From NCBI GenBank assembly GCA_037968475.1, contig JBBKVO010000035.1, positions 1 through 64,000 on the forward strand: a stretch of DNA of 64,000 nt, written 5' to 3'. The number at the start of each line of letters is the position of its first letter. Within the stretch, counting starts at the first letter, position 1. The DNA is from SB11 sp037968475. Lineage in GTDB: Bacteria; Bacteroidota; Bacteroidia; UBA8524. A program made the position numbers and the translations under genes. The notes under the pieces are model-generated. The model had not been told where the DNA came from, ran no database searches, and worked only from the letters and a program-made list of their open reading frames with translations. Shown piece by piece: positions 42,640 to 49,951 of the stretch.

Positions 42640-43608
42640 CTATTTTTTTATTTTACTCCACCGCTTACGTGCCCATTCTTCTTGCTCACTCACATCCATA
42701 AACGTCCACGCAAGTACGCGACTAATCTTTTGGCCTTGACCCATATCAATGGTTTCCACCTGTTTCGCATTCACATCGTCCAGCGCATCGTAATATATAT
42801 GCAAGTTTTCTTGTCTCGAAACCAGCGAAGTAAACCACAAACACGATTTGGCAAACAAAACACTTTCAGCAATCATATTACCCACAAAGCGTTCTTCTCC
42901 CCCATCGCTCCACAATTCAGCATTTGTGCCGCCAAAATTTAGTTGTTTGCCTGTTTTTTTAATACCCAAATTACGCCACTTGCGCTCTGTACTTGCTTGT
43001 GCATCTCTTGATGAGGCATGAAACGGAGGATTGCAAATAGTAACATCAAACAGGTCATTGGGCTGCACAATACCTTTAAAATAGTTTATTGTATTGGGTT
43101 GCTTGCGCACTTCAATACTTGCAGCAAGGTTATTGCCATCAATATTCTTTTTTGCGGCGACAATGGCTATGTCATCAATTTCAGTACCTACAAACTGCCA
43201 TCCGTATTCTTGATGCCCAATAAAGGGATAAATGCAGTTTGCACCTACACCAATATCTAAAACATTTACTGCATTACCGCGAGGAATTACGCCCCTATTA
43301 ACATCAGCTAATAAATCGGCTATATTATGCATATAATCAGCTCTACCAGGTATTGGCGGGCACAGATATCCTTGTGGAATATCCCACTCTTTAATACCGT
43401 AAAAAGCAATTAGTAATGCTTTGTTTAGTGCTTTTACCGCGCTAGGGTCTTTAAAATCAATAGATAAATTGCCGTATTTATTAGGTGCAACATACTTTGA
43501 TAGTTGAGGCAAAGCAGTTGTAAGTGCGGGAAAATCATACCCATTTCTGTGCCTGTTACGTTGGTGTAAGTTTTCTTTTACTGTAACAGGGTTGGTTTGT
43601 TTACTCAT
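42640..43608 (-). CDS. rlmF: 23S rRNA (adenine-1618-N6)-methyltransferase RlmF
   Basis: 322 residues. It methylates adenine 1618 in 23S rRNA using S-adenosylmethionine. Motif I for SAM binding is LDIGVGANCIYPFIG, the NPPF catalytic motif is TICNPPFHAS, and DAQASTERKWRNLG and FGGTNAELWSDGGE are typical of the family. An upstream TTG at 43620 would add four residues; the ATG at 43608 lies 9 bases below a -7 box. It is divergent from yjdM. Confidence 0.92.
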   Translation of the reverse strand: MSKQTNPVTVKENLHQRNRHRNGYDFPALTTALPQLSKYVAPNKYGNLSIDFKDPSAVKALNKALLIAFYGIKEWDIPQGYLCPPIPGRADYMHNIADLLADVNRGVIPRGNAVNVLDIGVGANCIYPFIGHQEYGWQFVGTEIDDIAIVAAKKNIDGNNLAASIEVRKQPNTINYFKGIVQPNDLFDVTICNPPFHASSRDAQASTERKWRNLGIKKTGKQLNFGGTNAELWSDGGEERFVGNMIAESVLFAKSCLWFTSLVSRQENLHIYYDALDDVNAKQVETIDMGQGQKISRVLAWTFMDVSEQEEWARKRWSKIKK

Positions 43609-43617
43609 TTGATGATA

Positions 43618-43625
43618 CAAAAGTA
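43618..43625 (-). promoter_or_regulatory. -7 box of rlmF
   Basis: On the minus strand TACTTTTG, 9 bases before the ATG at 43608. The transcript would be almost leaderless. Confidence 0.55.
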
Positions 43626-43635
43626 TTTAAAATAA

Positions 43636-43643
43636 TACCTTTG
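43636..43643 (+). promoter_or_regulatory. -7 box of yjdM
   Basis: TACCTTTG fits TAnnTTTG. The ATG at 43710 is 66 bases downstream. It faces the rlmF promoter. Confidence 0.55.
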
Positions 43644-43709
43644 CACTAATCCTTAAAAGGTTTATCACGAACCAAGCACTAAATTTACCCCTTAAAACTA
43701 CCCAAGATT

Positions 43710-44054
43710 ATGTCTGACGAAATGAAACCCTGCCCACAATGTAATTCTCCTTACGGATATTCAAAAGGAGATGGACTGTATGAATGCCCCGAATGTGGAC
43801 ATGAATGGAATACTGAAGTAATGGCTGAGGAAGAAGAGGGTTTGGTGGTGAAAGATTCTAACGGTAACCTTTTAAGTGATGGTGATTCGGTAATTGTGAT
43901 TAAAAATTTACCTGTAAAAGGTGCTCCCAACCCTATAAAAATAGGCACAAAAGTAAAAAACATTAGATTGGTTGAGGGCGACCACAATATTGATTGCAAA
44001 ATTGATGGTTTTGGCTCCATGAGTTTAAAATCAGAGTTTGTGAAGAAGGCTTGA
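43710..44054 (+). CDS. yjdM: YjdM/PhnA-family zinc-ribbon protein
   Basis: 114 residues. The N-terminal zinc ribbon has CPQCN near residue 8 and CPECGHEWN near residue 26, giving four Cys ligands. The C-terminal PhnA domain has VKDSNGNLLSDGDSVIVIKNLPVKGAPNPIKIGTKVKNIRLVEGDHNIDCKIDGFGSM. The family was once linked to phosphonate use, but the true function is not settled. It ends 25 bases before a terminator-like repeat. Confidence 0.9.
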   Translation: MSDEMKPCPQCNSPYGYSKGDGLYECPECGHEWNTEVMAEEEEGLVVKDSNGNLLSDGDSVIVIKNLPVKGAPNPIKIGTKVKNIRLVEGDHNIDCKIDGFGSMSLKSEFVKKA

Positions 44055-44079
44055 TAATCAGGATTAACCTTATAACAAC

Positions 44080-44143
44080 AAAAACCTCACCATTACTGAT
44101 GAGGTTTCTATTTTGTGGGGGCAACAGGATTCGAACCTGTGAC
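44080..44143. repeat. 64-bp direct repeat, left copy
   Basis: Identical over 64 bases to 44441-44504. It contains the AAACCTCA ... TGAGGTTT terminator hairpin and the 3' third of a tRNA. The two copies bracket the GIY-YIG gene. The spacing from copy to copy is 361 bases. Confidence 0.9.
44081..44107. terminator. terminator after yjdM (and after the tRNA-like sequence)
   Basis: AAACCTCA pairs with TGAGGTTT. On the plus strand it follows yjdM; on the minus strand it follows the tRNA-like sequence. The same hairpin lies at 44442-44468 behind tRNA-Val. Confidence 0.7.
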
Positions 44144-44187
44144 TCTCCCGACTTATAGGTCGGGATGCTCTGAACCAGTTGAGCTAT
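44116..44187 (-). pseudogene. broken tRNA-like sequence, left
   Basis: The T-arm (ACAGG TTCGAAT CCTGT) and 3' acceptor strand (TGCCCCC A) are identical to tRNA-Val at 44477. The 5' acceptor strand is missing: the GIY-YIG coding sequence stands in its place. The anticodon arm is not canonical. TCCCG/CGGGA could pair, but the loop then has 10 bases, and the D-arm contains a stop of the nuclease frame nearby. It cannot fold as a normal tRNA. Confidence 0.75.
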
Positions 44188-44440
44188 TAATAAGTTTTTC
44201 TATTTTCTTTCTACTCTTCCACTTTTTAATTTCAAGCTCTCTTTGATAAGCATCTGCCTTTGTTGAGTGTTCTTCAAAATGCCTCACTTCCCAATCGAAA
44301 ACACCGCCTGTAAAACCTTTGTGGTTGGTATTGTGCTTGCGTAGCCTTTCCTTCAAGCTCTCGCCCGTATACCCTACATAGTATTTGTTTTTGCTTTTGA
44401 ATAAAGGATATAAGTGAAATACATAAACGCCAATAAACAA
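44153..44440 (-). CDS. GIY-YIG endonuclease-like protein ending inside a tRNA-like sequence
   Basis: About 96 residues. The GIY-YIG core is VYVFHLYPLFKSKNKYYVGYTG, followed by the conserved Arg (LKERLRKHN), then the Glu region (WEVRHFEEHSTKADAYQRELEIKKWKSR). The YVGYTG motif and order match UPF0213-type nucleases. The first codon is unclear: a TTG at 44440 is possible, while the open frame extends upstream through tRNA-Val and is not a true gene there. The last ten residues (SSTGSEHPDL) are encoded by the D-arm and anticodon region of the tRNA-like sequence. The gene is flanked by 64-bp direct repeats. It looks like a small mobile unit. Confidence 0.7.
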   Translation of the reverse strand: MFIGVYVFHLYPLFKSKNKYYVGYTGESLKERLRKHNTNHKGFTGGVFDWEVRHFEEHSTKADAYQRELEIKKWKSRKKIEKLINSSTGSEHPDL

Positions 44441-44504
44441 AAAAACCTCACCATTACTGATGAGGTTTCTATTTTGTGGGGGCAACAGGATTCGAACCTG
44501 TGAC
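44441..44504. repeat. 64-bp direct repeat, right copy
   Basis: Identical to 44080-44143. It covers the terminator and the 3' third of tRNA-Val (T-arm and acceptor 3' strand). Confidence 0.9.
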
Positions 44505-44551
44505 CCTCTGCTTGTAAGGCAGATGCTCTGAACCAACTGAGCTATGCCCCC
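44477..44551 (-). tRNA. tRNA-Val (anticodon UAC)
   Basis: Read on the minus strand: acceptor GGGGGCA / TGCCCCC; D-arm GCTC ... GAGC; anticodon stem TCTGC / GCAGA with loop CTTACAA, giving anticodon UAC; T-arm ACAGG TTCGAAT CCTGT; discriminator A. All four arms pair fully. CCA is not encoded. The terminator hairpin follows at 44442-44468. Confidence 0.95.
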
Positions 44552-44570
44552 TTTTATTTGCAAATTCTTT

Positions 44571-44627
44571 GAACTGTGAACCTCCCGACCGTTGGTCGGG
44601 ATGCTTAACCACTAGGGTTATGCCCTC
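44571..44627 (-). pseudogene. broken tRNA-like sequence, right
   Basis: On the minus strand this begins with an acceptor-like GAGGGCA and has a D-arm-like region (CCCTAGTGGTTAAGC). A TCCCGACC / GGTCGGGA hairpin stands where the anticodon arm should be, then the sequence ends without a T-arm or 3' acceptor. The TCCCGACC hairpin is shared in form with the left tRNA-like copy. It is probably the other half of a tRNA that was split. Confidence 0.6.
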
Positions 44628-44720
44628 TTTATTTGCCCCGTTTCAAAAATTTATTCTTGATTTTTGGGAGTGCAAATATGAGTTTCTGTTTTGTAATTTG
44701 CAAACGAAATATGAAATATT

Positions 44721-46022
44721 TTATCGTCCACTATTCATCATATCTTCAATTGCCTCAGTTTCAATAGGAATATTTATTTCATCCATAAAATCAACACCTC
44801 CATTAGCGGTGATAAGTACGCTATTTTCAATACGTATGCCTATTCCCTCTTCAGGAATATAAATTCCAGGTTCGTTACTAAATACCATCCCCGCCTTCAT
44901 AGGCTCGTGGTAGCGACCTACATCGTGTACCTCTATGCCCAAAAAGTGCGAGTTACCGTGTGGGAAGTATTTTTTAACGGCTGGCCATTTAGGGTCTTGG
45001 TTTTTAATATCGTCGGTGGTTAGCAAACCTAAATCTATAAGCTCTTTTGCCATTATTTCTTCTACGTTTTTCTGAAACTCAGGCCACATAGTACCCGGCA
45101 CTAGCATTTGCTTGGCTTGGCCTTGTACACGCAAAACGGCATCGTACACTTGTTTTTGGCGGGCGGTATAACGTCCGTTTACGGGAAAGGTGCGTGTCAT
45201 ATCGCTTGAGTAGTTGGCATAATCAACGCCACAATCCACCAACAGTAGGTCGCCGTCTTTGCATTCCTTGTTGTTTTCAACATAATGCAACACACAAGCA
45301 CTTGCGCCTGATGCTACTATGGGCGAAAACGAGTGCCCATTGGCACGGTTGCGAATATATTCGTGTATCAACTCGGCTTCTACTTCATGTTCCCAAACAC
45401 CGGGTTTTACAAAGTGTAGCAAACGCTCGAACCCTTTCTTTGATATACCAGCAGCTGTACGCATCAATGCCAACTCGGTTTCTGATTTTATAGCACGTAA
45501 ACGGTGCAGAATGGGCGCAGTACGCTCGTAATTGTGTAAGGGGAACTTTGATTTCATCTCGTGGGCAAAATCAAGGTCTTTGTATGGCGATTTGTAGCCA
45601 AAACGGTTATTCTCATTCAAAGGCAAGTAAATGTTATCGGCAAGGTTCACTACTTGGCGTATTCTAGCTTCAAACTCGTCGTTCCAAAATATGCTTTTTA
45701 TGCCTGATGCTGATGTGGCCTCTTCTTTGGTATATTTATGTCCTTCCCACACTGCTATATGCTCGTTAGTTTGTTTTAGGAATAACACTTCGCGAAAATC
45801 GGGTATTGGGCAATCAGGATATATCACCAATATACTGTCTTCTTGGTCAATACCACTTAGCCAAATCATATCGCTGTGTTGCTTAAAGGTGTGGCTGGCA
45901 TCACCGTTCCATACATACTCGTAATTGCTGTTAAATATGGCAATGCTATTAGGTTTCAGTTGTTTAATGAAACGGGCACGGTTTTCTATAAAAAGTTTAC
46001 TGTCTATTTGTGGGTACTTCAT
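44721..46022 (-). CDS. pepP: Xaa-Pro aminopeptidase (M24B, aminopeptidase P)
   Basis: 433 residues. It removes the N-terminal residue from peptides with proline in second place. The creatinase-like N-terminal domain leads to the pita-bread catalytic domain. Metal ligands are visible in LLLVDCGVDYANYSSDMTRTFPV (two Asp), HGNSHFLGIEVHDVG (His), NEPGIYIPEEGIGIRIENS (two Glu). An upstream start would add 13 residues; the ATG at 46022 lies below a -7 box. It is a single gene. Confidence 0.93.
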   Translation of the reverse strand: MKYPQIDSKLFIENRARFIKQLKPNSIAIFNSNYEYVWNGDASHTFKQHSDMIWLSGIDQEDSILVIYPDCPIPDFREVLFLKQTNEHIAVWEGHKYTKEEATSASGIKSIFWNDEFEARIRQVVNLADNIYLPLNENNRFGYKSPYKDLDFAHEMKSKFPLHNYERTAPILHRLRAIKSETELALMRTAAGISKKGFERLLHFVKPGVWEHEVEAELIHEYIRNRANGHSFSPIVASGASACVLHYVENNKECKDGDLLLVDCGVDYANYSSDMTRTFPVNGRYTARQKQVYDAVLRVQGQAKQMLVPGTMWPEFQKNVEEIMAKELIDLGLLTTDDIKNQDPKWPAVKKYFPHGNSHFLGIEVHDVGRYHEPMKAGMVFSNEPGIYIPEEGIGIRIENSVLITANGGVDFMDEINIPIETEAIEDMMNSGR

Positions 46023-46049
46023 CGTTTGTGGTGTATTATGTATCAGAGG

Positions 46050-46057
46050 CAAATATA
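46050..46057 (-). promoter_or_regulatory. -7 box of pepP
   Basis: On the minus strand TATATTTG, 27 bases before the ATG at 46022. No clear -33 element was found. Confidence 0.5.
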
Positions 46058-46124
46058 GCAATAGTGAAGGTTTATTAAAACCACCCCATCGATGAATAAG
46101 AAAGACTTACCGAATTCAAAACAC

Positions 46125-49100
46125 TTACTTCCACACCACCCAATTGTTATCAAAATTGGTTTGGCGACCTGTGGGGCGTTGTTTTCCGTTGGTAAGCTGC
46201 TGCACTTGTGCTGATACGTAGTTTTGCAATTCGGCTACGGTAATGGTGTTGTTTTTATCAGCATCGGCAAGTTTTTCGGTAAGCCCTTTTAGCACGCAGT
46301 AGGTAAATACTCCGTTTTTCCATTTATTGCCTTCAAAAGCAAACTCGGTACCTGCCGCTGCCGATATTATAGTGGCTCCATTGCCGCGCCCAATATTGGC
46401 AAACAGTTCTTGCATCAACTGGAAGGTGCTACCCAAGCCTAGCCCTTTGTTTTCGTTTTCATCTACCAATAGCTCAATACCGCTGCGCATAGCGCGCACA
46501 TTGGAATCGGCAGGGTGTTGGTTTAGTTCTTCAATGCCCAGTATTTCTTCTTTGTCAAGTTCGCCACTGTGGCAGGCATCCATTAACACCAATTTATTGC
46601 GCGCAGGAATACTATCCAGCAGCCAAAGTATATCGGCATAGCTTAGTCCTTTTTGGGCGGGTTTTTTAAAGTCTAAATCGTGGGTAGCAAAGTAAAAGTT
46701 ATACTCATCATCCACCACACCGTGCCCGCTAAGCGAAATAATAACGGCATCGTTTACGGTAGCTTGTTTTAATAACTGTTGTTTTATAGCCAGTATGTTT
46801 TCTTTGGTGGCCTGCTCATCGGTTATAAGTATAGTTTGAGCATTGTTATTTTTACTAAAGGCGGCAGCTAAATCGTTAGCATCTTTTTTGGCGTATATGA
46901 GGTTGTTTTTTTCGTCGGCATATTTTGATACTCCAATGCCAATAAACCATGTTTTAGACTGGGGCAAAGTAGCAGGTTCGTAGCTTATATACACTGCTTC
47001 TCGCAACGATTCAGCTCCATTATTATTAATACTCGATATTTTTATTGCATTAATTCCCACACTAAGCTGCACAGGTATTTTAATGCTTTTTTTATTTATT
47101 TTTTCTGTTGATATATCCCAACCGTTTGTACCGTGTATGGGGTTGCCATTAACTGTGATTACTATTTTTGAAAGTGTATTTTTTGGTTCGTCGTCCCAAG
47201 CAGTTATATCAAGTTCGGTTATAGGTTCAGTTGTTTCGCCTTCTATTTCAGTTTTGTTGTTTAGTTGTATGCTAGGCAATTGATAACCTGTTTGAAATTG
47301 CTTTTCGTTAATACCCATTCGGCGCAACCTTTTTTGGCGAGCTTGCGCAAAGGCTTCTATCAATTCGTTATCCTTACAACCCATAGCTCTTAGCACTTTA
47401 TCAGGGCGATTGTACTGCACATCCCATTGGTCAAAATCATATAGTTTTCCATCCATTTCCCACGCCATGTATTTACTGGTATTGGCTGCTGCTTTGTAGT
47501 TTCCATCGGCATCAAACGATACTAGGCTTCCATCACCTGTAATTATAAATGTACCAATAAACTCTCCACTACTAAGGCGGTATTTATCCATAAAATAATC
47601 ACGAGTGAGGGCAAGTAGTTCGTCTCTCTCTTCATTCACCCACATATTTCTACAGTCTCCTTTAAGTGTAATCGTATATACTTTCTCCAGTCTATCGTTA
47701 TGTTTCCAAAGGGTATAGGTATAATCGCTGTGCAGGGTTATAAATTTTTCGCCTTTTAAGGGTATTATTTTCACAGCTTTTGCGGCTGTTTTTGATATTG
47801 AAGGTTTTGCTTTGTCGTTTCCCAACTGCAATACACGAAGTGTTTTACCGCTATATGCCACAGCCAATGTGTTGTTTTGCAAAGGCGTGATAGCTGACGG
47901 CCATTGCCCGTCTTGTTTTATGCTGTACAAAAATTTACCTGTTTGGGTACTGTATATATTTATGTTGGTATGTTGCTGTACAAATAGGTATTTACCTACT
48001 ATGCCAAAGGCTTTTGCCTCAATTTGGTTTAGCGGTATTTTACCCATTGTTTTTCCAGTTTTGGCATCAAAAAGGGTGATGTATTGTTTGTAAAATACAA
48101 GGTCGTTTTCTTCAATTCCATCGCTTAAATAATTATCGCCCTCATTGCCTACTTCTATGGTATCGGCAAGGTAATAGGTGTTCCCTTCCCCATCGTCCAT
48201 TCCCTCTAGCTTAAATTGTTTTTCTTCTAATACGGCTACTGCATCGCTGCTGAGGCTAAAACACGCGGGAGGACTAAAAGCATCTTCTTTTGCACCTGTA
48301 CGAACGCTAAAAAGTTGTTTGCCCGTGCGGCAATCAATAAGCTGCGTTTGGCTTTTGGTGCGGCTTATAATCTTCTCCCCATCTGGGCTAAATTGTAGTT
48401 CGCCTTTAAAGGCAAAGCCCTCTACTTCGCCAACAATTTTTCCTGTGGGTAGGTGCTGCACTTTTAGTATTTTTTGCGAAAAACCAAAATCATCGTATGC
48501 GTCAACATCGTACCAATAGGCCATAAGATTACTTATAGGGCTTATGGCAAAACCATGCAATGGGCTTGTGTTTTGGGGTAATGTATATGTATTGGCTATG
48601 CTTTGTTTGTTAATATCTACACTATATACTTGCCCTGCAAGGGTATTAAAATATGCAAAACCACTGTTGGCAATACCATTGCCATAAATGGTTTGCATTT
48701 TAGATGTATACGTACTTACTAAACGATTGGTTGTGGTCTTGAATAGTGAAATATCTTGTCGGTTTTTTGCTAAAAAATATCGACCTGTGGGGCTAAAGGT
48801 AAGGCCGTCGTAATAATAAAGGCTATCTGCTTTGTCCGAAGTTTTAGTGAGTATAAAACCCATTTCGTAGCTTATGGTTTGTGTGTTTCCGTTGGGACTG
48901 ATGGCAGCCGCTACTATACGACTGTTGTATTTTTCGGCACGAGCTTCTGTTATTTCTTTTGGAGGCTGGGGCTTGTTTAGCTCTATAGTGTAAGCTCTGC
49001 TATAATCGAAATACAAAACGGTATTTCCATCTACTGAAATTTGAGCAGAGGTTTCCTCGTCCAATGCGGGTAATTTCTTCTCGTTTAATACCGCCCAAGT

Positions 49101-49799
49101 AGTAGCATCGTATTGCAACACCTTTTTATCAGTAATAACGGTTACTATTTTTCCGTCATTAGAAAAAGAAGATTGTTTTACTTTTAATCCACTTAGTGTT
49201 TTAACTCTCTTTTTAGTGGTGGCATCAAACACAAAAACCGTATCGCTGTATGTAGGTAAAAAAAAATGCTTTTGCCCCACTGTGGCAGCATTTATATTGA
49301 TATTATACCCGTTTTGTGGTGCTAAAGTTAGCAGCTTATCGCCATTGGGCAGTGCTACCCACTCAATGCTGCCATCGGGATAGCTTACAAGTGCAGTTGA
49401 ATCGCCTTTGCAAATTTTAATATTGTTTGCCATTTGTGTAGACGACAGGGGCAAAAAACCTTTGTGGTTGGTAATGGGATTCCAAATAAATAAATGTGCA
49501 TCGCTATACCCTTTAAAGCATTGCACCATTACGTATTTTCCGTTGGCATGGTAGCTGGCGTTAGTTACCATTAGCCCTTGGGGCATTTCGATAGTGTTTT
49601 GTAATCTGCCTGAGTAGGTTTCCCATACGCGCACATCGCCTCCACGACCTGCGCTTACAATGTTTCTCTCGTCGGAACTAAAGTTTACACTGTTTATTTG
49701 GTCGGTGTGCCCTGTTTGCAATACCAATTGCGGGCGTGTTTGCGCGGCGGCAATATTGCAATAAATAAAAGCTATTTGTATGGCGAGTATACGAAACAT
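46125..49799 (-). CDS. exported WD40-caspase (peptidase C14) protein
   Basis: 1224 residues. A signal peptide (AIQIAFIYCNIAAAQ) exports it. The N-terminal two thirds are WD40-type blades (LVLQTGHTDQINSVNFSSDERNIVSAGRGGDVRVWE and many degenerate ones), probably one or two propellers. The C-terminal caspase-like domain begins at KTWFIGIGVSKYADE. The catalytic His1026 lies in SLSGHG and Cys1076 in LMDACHSG, so the dyad is complete. An EF-hand-like DADKNNTITVAE segment near the C-terminus could bind calcium, as in calcium-activated metacaspases. It resembles orthocaspases of Bacteroidota. The target is unknown. Downstream genes are convergent or unrelated. Confidence 0.9.
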   Translation of the reverse strand: MFRILAIQIAFIYCNIAAAQTRPQLVLQTGHTDQINSVNFSSDERNIVSAGRGGDVRVWETYSGRLQNTIEMPQGLMVTNASYHANGKYVMVQCFKGYSDAHLFIWNPITNHKGFLPLSSTQMANNIKICKGDSTALVSYPDGSIEWVALPNGDKLLTLAPQNGYNININAATVGQKHFFLPTYSDTVFVFDATTKKRVKTLSGLKVKQSSFSNDGKIVTVITDKKVLQYDATTWAVLNEKKLPALDEETSAQISVDGNTVLYFDYSRAYTIELNKPQPPKEITEARAEKYNSRIVAAAISPNGNTQTISYEMGFILTKTSDKADSLYYYDGLTFSPTGRYFLAKNRQDISLFKTTTNRLVSTYTSKMQTIYGNGIANSGFAYFNTLAGQVYSVDINKQSIANTYTLPQNTSPLHGFAISPISNLMAYWYDVDAYDDFGFSQKILKVQHLPTGKIVGEVEGFAFKGELQFSPDGEKIISRTKSQTQLIDCRTGKQLFSVRTGAKEDAFSPPACFSLSSDAVAVLEEKQFKLEGMDDGEGNTYYLADTIEVGNEGDNYLSDGIEENDLVFYKQYITLFDAKTGKTMGKIPLNQIEAKAFGIVGKYLFVQQHTNINIYSTQTGKFLYSIKQDGQWPSAITPLQNNTLAVAYSGKTLRVLQLGNDKAKPSISKTAAKAVKIIPLKGEKFITLHSDYTYTLWKHNDRLEKVYTITLKGDCRNMWVNEERDELLALTRDYFMDKYRLSSGEFIGTFIITGDGSLVSFDADGNYKAAANTSKYMAWEMDGKLYDFDQWDVQYNRPDKVLRAMGCKDNELIEAFAQARQKRLRRMGINEKQFQTGYQLPSIQLNNKTEIEGETTEPITELDITAWDDEPKNTLSKIVITVNGNPIHGTNGWDISTEKINKKSIKIPVQLSVGINAIKISSINNNGAESLREAVYISYEPATLPQSKTWFIGIGVSKYADEKNNLIYAKKDANDLAAAFSKNNNAQTILITDEQATKENILAIKQQLLKQATVNDAVIISLSGHGVVDDEYNFYFATHDLDFKKPAQKGLSYADILWLLDSIPARNKLVLMDACHSGELDKEEILGIEELNQHPADSNVRAMRSGIELLVDENENKGLGLGSTFQLMQELFANIGRGNGATIISAAAGTEFAFEGNKWKNGVFTYCVLKGLTEKLADADKNNTITVAELQNYVSAQVQQLTNGKQRPTGRQTNFDNNWVVWK

Positions 49800-49865
49800 G
49801 GTAACGAAAATACTATTTAATCGTTTGTTGCCCCTAATGGTAAATGTGTGGACTCTAAATAAAAA

Positions 49866-49890
49866 AACCGCCACACTATGTGTGGCGGTT
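49866..49890 (-). terminator. terminator of the first CILP-like gene
   Basis: AACCGCCACAC pairs perfectly with GTGTGGCGGTT across a TAT loop, with a T tract on the minus strand. Confidence 0.9.
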
Positions 49891-49951
49891 ATGAGAAGTT
49901 GAACGCTGTAATTGATAGTATACCACAAGTAACTAACTGTGTTTTCTTTTT

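Noticed and set aside
44441..44563. The GIY-YIG reading frame extended upstream through tRNA-Val to a TTG at 44563
   Set aside because: This part is read entirely from the tRNA gene and its terminator hairpin; the GIY-YIG domain begins only near 44425. The peptide GGIAQLVQS... is simply translated tRNA.
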